Origin: Flavobacteriaceae bacterium
GTDB taxonomy: Bacteria; Bacteroidota; Bacteroidia; Flavobacteriales; Flavobacteriaceae
Assembly: GCA_018608765.1 (NCBI GenBank)
Contig: JABAYY010000052.1
Coordinates: 49,824-113,823 of the forward strand
Reading direction: 5' to 3'
DNA: 64,000 bases
A model generated the notes under the pieces. It was given only the letters and a program-made list of their open reading frames with translations, was not told the DNA's origin and searched no databases. Position numbers and translations under genes: made by a program. Shown here one piece after another: positions 56,519 to 64,000 of this stretch (its first letter is position 1; the number at the start of each line of letters is the position of its first letter).

Positions 56519-57388
56519 TAGAAACGGTTTTATAATCAGTTTGGATAGTTTAACTACCAAAAGCGATACTATTCCTACGCAAGACCCAACTGTAAAATCC
56601 CTTAAAAAACCTGGTAAACTTTCTAAGAGATGATGAAAGGATGCAATGTTGTGAATAAATATCCCCCCTGAAACGAGCAAAAGCGCAATTGTACCAATGA
56701 CTGACAAAGACTTGATAACCAATGGTAAAGCATTCACCAGAGTTACACCTGTAAAGTAAACACTATTTTTTTGTCCATTACTCATTTGAATTAACTTCAG
56801 TCCAAAATCGTCCATACGAACAATGAGTGCCACAACTCCGTATACACCAACCGTGGCAATCATGGATATAATACTCACTACAATTATTTGAATCGTTATC
56901 GACTGATCCAGTACAGTTCCTAAAACAATGATAATGATCTCAATGGATAAGATAAAATCCGTTAGAATCGCTGATTTTACTTTCTTTTGTTCTAATGCTA
57001 AAATTTCTATTTCAGACATTGATTCAGAAGCTCCCTTAACAACCGTATGTTTGTGTGGAATAAAATATTCGAATATCTTTTCGACTCCTTCATAGGCTAA
57101 ATAAAGACCTCCTAAAATCAATATAATTGTAATCACCGAGGGCAAAAAAGCACTCAGTAAAAATGCAAAAGGTAAAATAATGAGTTTATTGAAAAAAGAA
57201 CCTTTTGTTATGGCCCATAACACTGGCAATTCTCTTGAAGACACAAAACCAGATGCTTTTTCTGCATTGACAGCCAAATCATCACCAAGAATTCCTGCAG
57301 TTTTTTTAGCTGAGATTTTACTCATCACAACTACATCGTCCATAAGAACTGAAATATCATCTAATAATGCAAAAAAGCCAGAAGCCAT
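56507..57388 (-). CDS. DUF808 family membrane protein
   Basis: 293 residues. N-terminal ASGFFALLDDISVLMDDVVVMSKISAKKTAGILGDDLAVNA is the DUF808/YedI signature, followed by about six hydrophobic segments including LPSVITIILILGGLYLAYEGVEKI. It is an inner-membrane protein of unknown function. It follows pssA by 22 bases on the same strand. Confidence 0.88.
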   Translation of the reverse strand: MASGFFALLDDISVLMDDVVVMSKISAKKTAGILGDDLAVNAEKASGFVSSRELPVLWAITKGSFFNKLIILPFAFLLSAFLPSVITIILILGGLYLAYEGVEKIFEYFIPHKHTVVKGASESMSEIEILALEQKKVKSAILTDFILSIEIIIIVLGTVLDQSITIQIIVVSIISMIATVGVYGVVALIVRMDDFGLKLIQMSNGQKNSVYFTGVTLVNALPLVIKSLSVIGTIALLLVSGGIFIHNIASFHHLLESLPGFLRDFTVGSCVGIVSLLVVKLSKLIIKPFLKKA

Positions 57389-57410
57389 AAAAAAGAAGTT
57401 TAGTTAATAA

Positions 57411-58103
57411 TTACTTAGAAACAATAGACAAAAGAAGATACGCTATGATAATTAGTGGGATCCCAGCAAATTGAAAAACAGCCAATAGTACTAGGGATAA
57501 AATAATCAAAATATAACGTGTTGCATTATCTTTAAAACTCCATGTTTTAAATTTTAAGGCAATCAATTTTATGGGTGCATTTAACAAATAACAACTCACT
57601 AAGGTTAATACAATTAAAAACCATGGATTTAAAATAATTGCATTGATGGCATCGCTGTTTTGATACTCTAATATTAATGGTAAAGAAATAATCAGGAGTG
57701 TGTTTGCGGGAGTTGGCAATCCAATAAATGTATCGGATTGATTCGTAGAAATATTAAATTTTGCCAAACGGTATGCCGACGCTAATGTGACTAATAACCC
57801 AAAATACGGTAGTAAATCAGAACTCTCCCATGAAGGTTGAGGCGCTAAACCTAGTAAATAAAAAAGTACCAAACCGGGTACCAGACCACTGGTAACCATG
57901 TCAGCCAGAGAATCCAACTGAACACCAAGCTCACTTTGGACGTTTAATTTACGAGCCAGAAGCCCATCAAAAAAATCAAAGAAAATACCAAGAAACACAA
58001 ACAAGGCGGTGAGCTTCATATTGCCTTCCAAAGCAAAAATCACGGCGACACACCCAGAGAATAAGTTTAATAATGTAATAAAATTAGGTATATATGATTT
58101 CAC
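57411..58103 (-). CDS. pssA: CDP-diacylglycerol-serine O-phosphatidyltransferase
   Basis: 230 residues and about seven hydrophobic segments. The CDP-alcohol phosphatidyltransferase motif is complete: DGLLARKLNVQSELGVQLDSLADMV, with all Asp residues in place. It joins CDP-diacylglycerol and serine to make phosphatidylserine, precursor of phosphatidylethanolamine. The N terminus SYIPNFITLLNLFSGCVAV matches the type II (Bacillus-like) enzyme. Confidence 0.93.
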   Translation of the reverse strand: MKSYIPNFITLLNLFSGCVAVIFALEGNMKLTALFVFLGIFFDFFDGLLARKLNVQSELGVQLDSLADMVTSGLVPGLVLFYLLGLAPQPSWESSDLLPYFGLLVTLASAYRLAKFNISTNQSDTFIGLPTPANTLLIISLPLILEYQNSDAINAIILNPWFLIVLTLVSCYLLNAPIKLIALKFKTWSFKDNATRYILIILSLVLLAVFQFAGIPLIIIAYLLLSIVSK

Positions 58104-58137
58104 GATAAATTGTATTTAATTAGTAAAAATAATAAAC

Positions 58138-58145
58138 TATTTTTG
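58138..58145 (+). promoter_or_regulatory. -7 promoter element for the PorV/PorQ-like gene
   Basis: TATTTTTG matches TAnnTTTG, about 78 bases before the TTG start at 58224. Confidence 0.45.
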
Positions 58146-58223
58146 TTTTCAGTAAATAAACAACAATATCTAAAAAAAAATAGAGTTTACATTAGTGTTT
58201 ATGAGATCATTTAAAAAAAGCCC

Positions 58224-59291
58224 TTGCAAGTACTAAAATTTGTCTTTATATTTTTGGCACCTCTACTAATGGTGTCTCAATCTGCCCGTAAATATTCAAA
58301 TGAATTTTTGAATATTGGAGTGGACGCCTCCGCTTTGGGCATGAGCAATGCCGTAGTGGCATCATCAAATGACGTGAACTCTGGCTACTGGAATCCCGCA
58401 GGATTGGTACATTTAGAGGATAGTGAAATTGCTATTATGCACTCCAGTTATTTTGCCAATATTGCCAATTATAATTACATTGCTTTTGCCATGCCTTTAG
58501 ATGACCGCAGTGCGGTAGGACTGTCGTTAATTCGATTTGGAGTTGATGACATTTTAGACACCACTAAACTAATAGATCAACAAGGGGTGATCAATTACGA
58601 TCGGATTAATTTATTTTCTGCGGCTGACTATGCTCTTATATTCTCTTATGCTAAAAAACTCCCTATAACGGGATTAAATTATGGCGTTAATGCAAAAGTC
58701 ATTCGACGTATTATAGGCGATTTTGCCTCATCTTGGGGTTTTGGATTGGATGTCGGAATTCAGTTTGAATCTAATGACTGGAAATTTGGTTTGATGGCTA
58801 GAGACATCACTACGACATTTAATGCATGGGCAATTGATGCTGACCGATTACAAGACATCAAAGATGCCATACCGGGACAAAATCAAGAAGAACCAGAAGC
58901 TACGGAACTCACACTTCCTAAGCTGCAACTAGGAATGTCGAAACTATTCACTTTCAATTATGATTACACGCTAAGAACAGAAATTGATTTAATCTGTCGA
59001 TTTGAAGAAAACAATGATGTGATTTCCTCCTCTTTTGTCAGTATCAATCCCGCTCTAGGTCTCGAATTTGGATATACCGATCTAGTGTTCTTTAGAGCCG
59101 GTATTGGAAATTTTCAAAATGAATTACAACTTGACAATTCATCTCCTCTGACATTTCAACCTAATTTTGGTGTCGGATTCAAATATAATGGCATATTTTT
59201 AGATTATGCCTTTACGGATATTGGCGATCAAAGTGCCGCCCTATATTCCAATGTGTTTTCTCTTAAAATTGATTTAAGCATCTTTAGATAA
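58224..59291 (+). CDS. PorV/PorQ family outer-membrane protein
   Basis: 355 residues from a TTG start with a signal peptide (FVFIFLAPLLMVSQS). The FadL/PorV-like N terminus reads EFLNIGVDASALGMSNAVVAS, then NSGYWNPAGLV, followed by alternating beta strands to a barrel end. Family members take part in T9SS cargo transfer or surface attachment. I cannot say whether this is PorV itself; its length and lack of clear PorV-specific features make a paralogue more likely. The next gene's ATG overlaps the final base of its stop. Confidence 0.8.
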   Translation: MQVLKFVFIFLAPLLMVSQSARKYSNEFLNIGVDASALGMSNAVVASSNDVNSGYWNPAGLVHLEDSEIAIMHSSYFANIANYNYIAFAMPLDDRSAVGLSLIRFGVDDILDTTKLIDQQGVINYDRINLFSAADYALIFSYAKKLPITGLNYGVNAKVIRRIIGDFASSWGFGLDVGIQFESNDWKFGLMARDITTTFNAWAIDADRLQDIKDAIPGQNQEEPEATELTLPKLQLGMSKLFTFNYDYTLRTEIDLICRFEENNDVISSSFVSINPALGLEFGYTDLVFFRAGIGNFQNELQLDNSSPLTFQPNFGVGFKYNGIFLDYAFTDIGDQSAALYSNVFSLKIDLSIFR

Positions 59292-60469
59292 TGAACTTTA
59301 AAAAATTAATTAACCTTTTACTATTTATAGCAAGTTTCTCTGTAAATGCCCAGCTTCAACTAACTACAGAATCCAAAGTTAGTATTCTGACCATTGGCCC
59401 TGGAACATCTTTAAATGATGCGTTTGGACACAATGCAATTCGAATCAAAGACCCTGTTTATAAATTTGATATTGTGTTTGATTATGGACGGTATGATTTT
59501 GAAACAGAAAATTTTTATTTGAAATTTGCCCAAGGAAAACTCGATTATCAAATCAGTCAATCTAAGTTTGAAACCTTTTTTAACTATTATCAGTACAACA
59601 ACCGAAGTGTTAAAGAACAAGTTTTAAACCTGAATACAGCACAAAAAACAGCCTTTTATTTACTCCTGAAAGAAAATATCAAACCAGAAAACAAATCCTA
59701 TCCCTATGATTTTTTCTACAACAACTGCGCTACAAAAATCAAAGATGATATTGAAAACATCCTAGATTACCAAGTTGTTTACAACCCGGCTCCTACTTTT
59801 AAACAGTTTTCATTTCGAAATTTAATTCGTTCCGATCTGAATCAAAATTCTTGGGGAAGCTTTGGAATTGATATAGCATTGGGATCAAAAATAGATCAGA
59901 TTGCCAGCGTTGAAGAACACATGTTTTTACCTAAATACTTACACCAACTACTTGAAAATGCACGTTTAAAAACGGATGATTCAAGATTAGTAACCGCTTC
60001 AAAAATACTCAATCCTTCAGATGTTATCGTACAAAATAATTTCTTTAGCAGTCCACTTTTCATTTTAGGAATCCTAGCACTTATCATGCTTTTAATCACT
60101 TATAAAGATTACAAAAACAACAGCCGAAGCAAATGGCTTGATATTGGTTTATTTGCCTTCACGGGCTGTATAGGCGTTTTATTATTGCTGCTCTGGTTTG
60201 CTACCGACCACCAGACAACAGCATACAACTACAACCTTTTATGGGCCTGTGCCCTCAATGTTTTATTTATTCCATCGCTATGTAAGTCAAAACTAAACAA
60301 TCGCGGTCTAAGCTATTTAAAATTCCTTGTAGTACTCTTGTGTTTGATGGGACTGCATTGGATGACCGGCGTACAATCCTTTGCAATTGGATTGATTCCA
60401 CTTCTAATTGCTCTTTGTGTGCGCTTTTTATTTTTAATTCATCATTTCAAGACCGCAAATCGTCTATAA
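59291..60469 (+). CDS. DUF4105 (Lnb N-terminal domain) membrane protein, candidate lipoprotein N-acyltransferase
   Basis: 392 residues with signal peptide LLLFIASFSVNAQ. The periplasmic domain (about 20-245) carries LNDAFGHNAIRI (His47) and FFYNNCATKI (Cys146), the presumed catalytic pair of a papain-like fold. Four or five hydrophobic segments follow (about 255-385). DUF4105 is now described as the N-terminal domain of Lnb, a Bacteroides lipoprotein N-acyltransferase; activity here is inferred. Its stop lies 27 bases before the ABC-F gene. Confidence 0.83.
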   Translation: MNFKKLINLLLFIASFSVNAQLQLTTESKVSILTIGPGTSLNDAFGHNAIRIKDPVYKFDIVFDYGRYDFETENFYLKFAQGKLDYQISQSKFETFFNYYQYNNRSVKEQVLNLNTAQKTAFYLLLKENIKPENKSYPYDFFYNNCATKIKDDIENILDYQVVYNPAPTFKQFSFRNLIRSDLNQNSWGSFGIDIALGSKIDQIASVEEHMFLPKYLHQLLENARLKTDDSRLVTASKILNPSDVIVQNNFFSSPLFILGILALIMLLITYKDYKNNSRSKWLDIGLFAFTGCIGVLLLLLWFATDHQTTAYNYNLLWACALNVLFIPSLCKSKLNNRGLSYLKFLVVLLCLMGLHWMTGVQSFAIGLIPLLIALCVRFLFLIHHFKTANRL

Positions 60470-60496
60470 TTATCCTTTCTTTGCAAAAACAAAATT

Positions 60497-62356
60497 TTGA
60501 ATTACCTTAACGTAGAAAACATATCGAAATCGTACGGAGAACTTAATCTGTTTGAAGACCTTTCTTTTAGTATTCATAAAGATCAAAAAATAGCATTTGT
60601 TGCCAAAAATGGTACCGGAAAAACGTCTATTTTAAACATTCTTTCAGGAAAAGACAGCCCAGACACAGGGCAAATTATTTATCGAAAAGGACTCAGAACT
60701 ACGTTTTTATCTCAAGAACCTACACTCGATCAAAACCTTACGATTGAGGAGACTATTTTTAACTCAGACAATCCAATTTTAAAAGTCATAAATACCTACC
60801 ATGCGGCTCTAGAGAATCCAGAAGACAGCAATCTCTATCAAACTGCTTTTGATGATATGGAACGGTATCAAGCTTGGGATTTTGAAACCCAATACACCCA
60901 AATACTATTTAAGCTAAAACTTGAAAATTTAGATCAAAAAGTGAATGCACTTTCCGGGGGACAACAAAAACGGTTAGCCCTAGCAAATACCCTGTTAAGC
61001 AAGCCTGATTTACTTATTTTAGACGAACCTACAAACCATTTAGATTTAGAAATGATAGAGTGGTTAGAATCCTTTTTTGCCAAAGAAAATATCACCCTAT
61101 TTATGGTCACGCATGACCGGTATTTTTTGGAGCGTGTATGTTCAGAAATTATCGAATTGGATGAAGGCTGTATTTATAATTATAAAGGAAACTATTCTTA
61201 CTATTTAGAGAAAAAAGAAGAACGTATTGAGCGTGAAGCGATTGAAACCAATAAATCCAAACAACTCTATAAAAAAGAACTCGGTTGGATGCGGCGTCAA
61301 CCAAAAGCTAGAACGACCAAATCTAAATCTAGAATCGATGATTTTTATGAAATTAAAGAACGTGCTAGCAAGCGCCGAAACGATCATGAAGTTCAGTTAG
61401 AAATCAACATGGAACGTTTGGGAAGTAAGATTTTAGAAATTTATAAAGTCTGCAAAGCCTTTGACGAAAAAGTGATTTTAGACAAGTTCGAATATGTATT
61501 TCAACGCGGAGAACGCATTGGGATTATTGGGAAAAACGGCACGGGAAAGTCTACGTTTCTAAATATGATTACTGGAGGATTAAAGCCCGATAGCGGTAAA
61601 ATCATCCAAGGTGAAACGATTAAATTTGGTTATTATACGCAAGATGGCATCAAACCCAAGCCGATGCAAAAGGTAATTGATGTTGTTCGAGAATTTGGAG
61701 ACTATATTCCTTTAATGAAAGGCAAGCAAATTAGTGCTCAACAATTACTAGAACGCTTTTTGTTTAGCCGGAAAAAACAATACGATTTTGTAGAAAAACT
61801 AAGTGGAGGCGAACGAAAACGCCTGTACTTATGTACGGTTTTGATTCAAAATCCTAACTTTCTAATTCTCGATGAGCCAACAAATGATTTGGATATTGTA
61901 ACGCTAAATGTCTTAGAAAACTTCTTACTCGATTTTCCAGGGTGTTTATTGGTAGTTTCTCACGATCGTTATTTTATGGATAAAATTGTGGATCATCTTT
62001 TTGTATTTCGTGGCGAAGGTATTGTGGAAGATTTTCCTGGAAATTATTCCGATTTCAGAACCTATGAAGACAGTACTCCTGTAGCATCAGAACCTAAGAA
62101 AATAACAACTTCAAAAGCTGCTACAGAAAGTCAATCCGAAGCCAAATTAAGTTTTAACGAACAAAAAGAACTCAATAATTTGGAAAGCAAATTGAAATCG
62201 CTTGAATTTGACAAAAAAGAAATCGAAGCAAAATTTCTTGTTCCAGATATTGATATGGACACTATTGGAGCACTTTCTGACGAATTAAAAACCTTAAACG
62301 AAGTGATTGAGGAAAAAGAAATGAGATGGCTCGAATTAAATGAAAAACTGAATTGA
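60497..62356 (+). CDS. ABC-F family ATPase
   Basis: 619 residues from a TTG start. Two ATP-binding cassettes: FVAKNGTGKTSILNILSG with LSGGQQKRLALANTLL and LILDEPTNHLD, then IGIIGKNGTGKSTFLNMI with LSGGERKRLYLC and LILDEPTNDLD. The linker between them is basic and helical. A C-terminal coiled coil (about 545-619, NNLESKLKSLEFDKKEIEAK) follows, as in Uup. ABC-F proteins act on ribosomes or, for Uup, DNA structures; no transmembrane part exists. The next gene overlaps by 4 bases. Confidence 0.93.
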   Translation: MNYLNVENISKSYGELNLFEDLSFSIHKDQKIAFVAKNGTGKTSILNILSGKDSPDTGQIIYRKGLRTTFLSQEPTLDQNLTIEETIFNSDNPILKVINTYHAALENPEDSNLYQTAFDDMERYQAWDFETQYTQILFKLKLENLDQKVNALSGGQQKRLALANTLLSKPDLLILDEPTNHLDLEMIEWLESFFAKENITLFMVTHDRYFLERVCSEIIELDEGCIYNYKGNYSYYLEKKEERIEREAIETNKSKQLYKKELGWMRRQPKARTTKSKSRIDDFYEIKERASKRRNDHEVQLEINMERLGSKILEIYKVCKAFDEKVILDKFEYVFQRGERIGIIGKNGTGKSTFLNMITGGLKPDSGKIIQGETIKFGYYTQDGIKPKPMQKVIDVVREFGDYIPLMKGKQISAQQLLERFLFSRKKQYDFVEKLSGGERKRLYLCTVLIQNPNFLILDEPTNDLDIVTLNVLENFLLDFPGCLLVVSHDRYFMDKIVDHLFVFRGEGIVEDFPGNYSDFRTYEDSTPVASEPKKITTSKAATESQSEAKLSFNEQKELNNLESKLKSLEFDKKEIEAKFLVPDIDMDTIGALSDELKTLNEVIEEKEMRWLELNEKLN

Positions 62357-62913
62357 ATCGACTGTTTGCATATTTAAAATTTTGGTGGCACTCCAAAAAT
62401 GAACATGGTGTCCACTCCCCTTTTGTATTTGATTTGCTTACCAAGTGCTTTTATGACCGCTCCAACCACAGCGCCTACAAACAGCTTTATGAAAAAAATT
62501 CAAAATCAAAATTCTTAATTCGTTTAAGTGCTTATTTTAAGTTTGAAAACTGTTTAGTTTCTGAAACCATTCAACCAAAATTTAAGGAAGCTTTAAATCT
62601 AGTACAAAACACATCTACATTTAAAACGATTAACGATTTAATCAATAATCAGCAAGAAATTTTAAAAACTCCTTGCTTAATTTATCTCGATTTAAACACA
62701 ATTGAAACAACTTCTATTTCTGATTTATTTCAAATTTGCCACAAAGATTCTACAATCCTTATTCCTTCCATACGAAAAACTAAAACCCAATTCAAACACT
62801 GGAATCAATTGAAATCTCAGTCGGAAGTATCTGTATCCATTGACACTTTTTATTGGGGATTGCTGTTTTTTAGAACCGAACAACCCAAAGAACATTTCAC
62901 AATAAGGCTCTAA
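62353..62913 (+). CDS. Shortened methyltransferase-like protein, function unknown
   Basis: 186 residues from a TTG start overlapping the ABC-F stop. The N terminus contains KNEHGVHSPFVFDLLTKCFYD and the C terminus SIDTFYWGLLFFRTEQPKEHFTIRL. In related flavobacterial proteins these ends flank a class I SAM-methyltransferase core. Here the middle lacks any LELGxG-type SAM loop. It may be a non-catalytic version or an internally shortened gene. The reading frame is intact. Recognition of the ends is from memory, so confidence in the family link is moderate. Confidence 0.7.
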   Translation: MNRLFAYLKFWWHSKNEHGVHSPFVFDLLTKCFYDRSNHSAYKQLYEKNSKSKFLIRLSAYFKFENCLVSETIQPKFKEALNLVQNTSTFKTINDLINNQQEILKTPCLIYLDLNTIETTSISDLFQICHKDSTILIPSIRKTKTQFKHWNQLKSQSEVSVSIDTFYWGLLFFRTEQPKEHFTIRL

Positions 62914-62963
62914 TTTCTTGCAGATTGGAATATTACTTATAACTTTATGCCTCAAAATAATGT

Positions 62964-63539
62964 ATGAAAATCTACACAAAAACAGGAGATACTGGCACCA
63001 CAGGACTTGTAGGAGGCACGCGCTTACCAAAGCATGATTTAAGAATAGATTGTTACGGTACCGTCGATGAATTGAACTCCTACCTTGGTTTGATACGTGA
63101 CCAAAAAATTTCAAATGACAGCAAAGCAACACTTATAGAAATACAAAATCAGTTGTTTATCATTGGTTCTCTTTTGGCAACCGACCCTGAAAAACTTAAG
63201 GACGAATCTAAAAGAAAACGTCTTGGTATCACATTAATCAAAGCTGAGGCCATTACATTTTTAGAAAGAGAAATTGATGCGATGAATCTTGAGCTGCCTC
63301 CAATGACCCATTTCATTTTGCCAGGAGGACACCAAACCGTGTCATTCTGTCATATTGCGCGTTGTATATGTCGCCGTGCAGAAAGAAACGTCTCTAAACT
63401 TAATGTAAATCACCCCACACAACCTGAAGTCCTTATTTATTTAAATCGCTTGTCGGACTTCATTTTTGTATTGGCACGGAAATTGTCTAAAGAGTTAGAC
63501 GGGGAGGAAATCAAGTGGATTCCCAACAAACCTTCTTAA
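62964..63539 (+). CDS. PduO-type cob(I)alamin adenosyltransferase
   Basis: 191 residues. MKIYTKTGDTGTTGLVGGTRLPKHDLRIDCYGTVDELNSYLGL is the ATP-binding N terminus, and FILPGGHQTVSFCHIARCICRRAERNV the conserved C-terminal helix region. It transfers the adenosyl group of ATP to reduced cobalamin to make adenosylcobalamin, needed for example by methylmalonyl-CoA mutase. No cobalamin riboswitch is visible in the 50 bases upstream. Confidence 0.95.
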   Translation: MKIYTKTGDTGTTGLVGGTRLPKHDLRIDCYGTVDELNSYLGLIRDQKISNDSKATLIEIQNQLFIIGSLLATDPEKLKDESKRKRLGITLIKAEAITFLEREIDAMNLELPPMTHFILPGGHQTVSFCHIARCICRRAERNVSKLNVNHPTQPEVLIYLNRLSDFIFVLARKLSKELDGEEIKWIPNKPS

Positions 63540-63663
63540 TTTAGAAGGGATTAACACCCATTTCTGGCTTGCTATTTTTTTAGTTAATCAGATGATTTTT
63601 AAACGTTCATAACTTTATTGATGAAATAAATGCTTTTTTACTTGAATTTTTCAACTAAAAAAT

Positions 63664-63671
63664 TATTTTTG
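63664..63671 (+). promoter_or_regulatory. Promoter of the DUF2795 gene
   Basis: TATTTTTG with TTG 19 bases upstream (63642-63644) fits both parts of the Bacteroidota promoter, 22 bases before the ATG. Confidence 0.65.
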
Positions 63672-63693
63672 CAAAAATTAAATACTTCAACAA

Positions 63694-63915
63694 ATGTATT
63701 GGACATTAGAACTTGCCTCTTACCTAAGTGATGCGCCTTGGCCAGCCACTAAAGATGAATTAATAGATTATTCTATTAGAACTGGAGCTCCACTAGAAGT
63801 TGTGGAAAACCTTCAATCTATCGAAGATGAAGGAGACTCTTATGACTCCATCCAAGAAATCTGGCCTGATTATCCATCAGATGAAGATTATCTTTGGAAT
63901 GAAGATGAATATTAA
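63694..63915 (+). CDS. DUF2795 family small acidic protein
   Basis: 73 residues. LASYLSDAPWPATKDELIDYSIRTGAPLEVVENLQSIEDEGDSYDSIQEIWPDY is the DUF2795 pattern; the C terminus is strongly acidic. Cytoplasmic, function unknown. A monocistronic gene with its own promoter and terminator. Confidence 0.85.
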   Translation: MYWTLELASYLSDAPWPATKDELIDYSIRTGAPLEVVENLQSIEDEGDSYDSIQEIWPDYPSDEDYLWNEDEY

Positions 63916-63932
63916 AAACTCAAAAATTATTT

Positions 63933-63960
63933 AAAAAAGTCTCAATTGAGACTTTTTTTT
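63933..63960 (+). terminator. Intrinsic terminator after the DUF2795 gene
   Basis: AAAAAAGTCTCAATTGAGACTTTTTTTT is a perfect palindrome with a T-run, 18 bases after the stop codon. Confidence 0.9.
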
Positions 63961-64000
63961 TGCTTTATTTCACAAAGAAAATAACAACAAACTGTATCTT

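Overview
This window comes from an AT-rich member of the Bacteroidota, almost certainly family Flavobacteriaceae. The case rests on a gliding/T9SS gene (gldI), a PorV/PorQ-family protein, a subtilase with a C-terminal T9SS sorting domain, several Bacteroidota-type domain families (DUF5683, DUF6122, DUF3810, WbqC), and promoters of the TAnnTTTG type used by the Bacteroidota housekeeping sigma factor. It is dense core chromosome with no phage, plasmid, insertion sequence, CRISPR array, tRNA or rRNA gene that I can recognise. The genus cannot be fixed from this alone.

Layout. 1-6.7 kb (+): a parA paralogue cut by the window edge, then parA-parB-DUF5683-dapB-lepB-WbqC-DUF6122 (chromosome segregation, lysine/peptidoglycan precursor synthesis, signal peptide cleavage). 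6.7-13.0 kb (-): a periplasmic-type TPR protein, ribH, two small membrane proteins, mutL, two rhomboid proteases and an endonuclease/exonuclease/phosphatase protein. 13.2-15.0 kb (+): recF, a lipoprotein and a DUF721 (DciA-like) gene, facing ndk. 15.5-18.3 kb (+): a DHH phosphoesterase, gldI and a lipoprotein cyclophilin-FKBP fusion. pepD (-) and a DUF3810 putative metalloprotease (+) then diverge from a short shared promoter region.

21.1-22.8 kb is the one disturbed patch. A lipoprotein of three acidic, cysteine-containing repeats is followed by a copy of its last repeat plus its terminator, and this is joined to what reads as the last ~57 codons of a TonB-dependent receptor. The geometry fits one deletion between two divergent genes.

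22.9-41.6 kb (+): two amidohydrolases, an RNA methyltransferase, a RelA/SpoT enzyme, a Fur-family regulator, purA, an OstA/LptA-like protein, a class III aminotransferase, a TPR protein, two adjacent DUF368 (PopT-type undecaprenyl phosphate translocase) genes, aroE and a DUF349 protein. 41.6-53.3 kb (-): mazG, a nitronate monooxygenase-like enzyme, a T9SS subtilase, mnmA, pyrG-yidC, a second cyclophilin-FKBP fusion and recQ. 53.5-56.5 kb (+): kdsD, tatC, an AhpD-like protein and lptB. Then pssA and a DUF808 gene (-), and finally (+) a PorV/PorQ-family protein, a DUF4105/Lnb-type membrane protein, an ABC-F ATPase, a shortened methyltransferase-like protein, a PduO-type cobalamin adenosyltransferase and a DUF2795 protein.

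Envelope biogenesis is the strongest shared theme: lepB, yidC, tatC, kdsD, lptB, an OstA-like protein, two DUF368 proteins, gldI, the PorV-like protein, a possible lipoprotein N-acyltransferase, and several lipoproteins. I do not see a clearly new multi-gene system. The observations most worth checking are the deletion scar at 22.58 kb, a REP-like element nested inside a terminator at 49.9-50.1 kb, the Lnb-like gene, the tandem DUF368 genes, the extended ParA paralogue, and several very short promoter-to-start distances.
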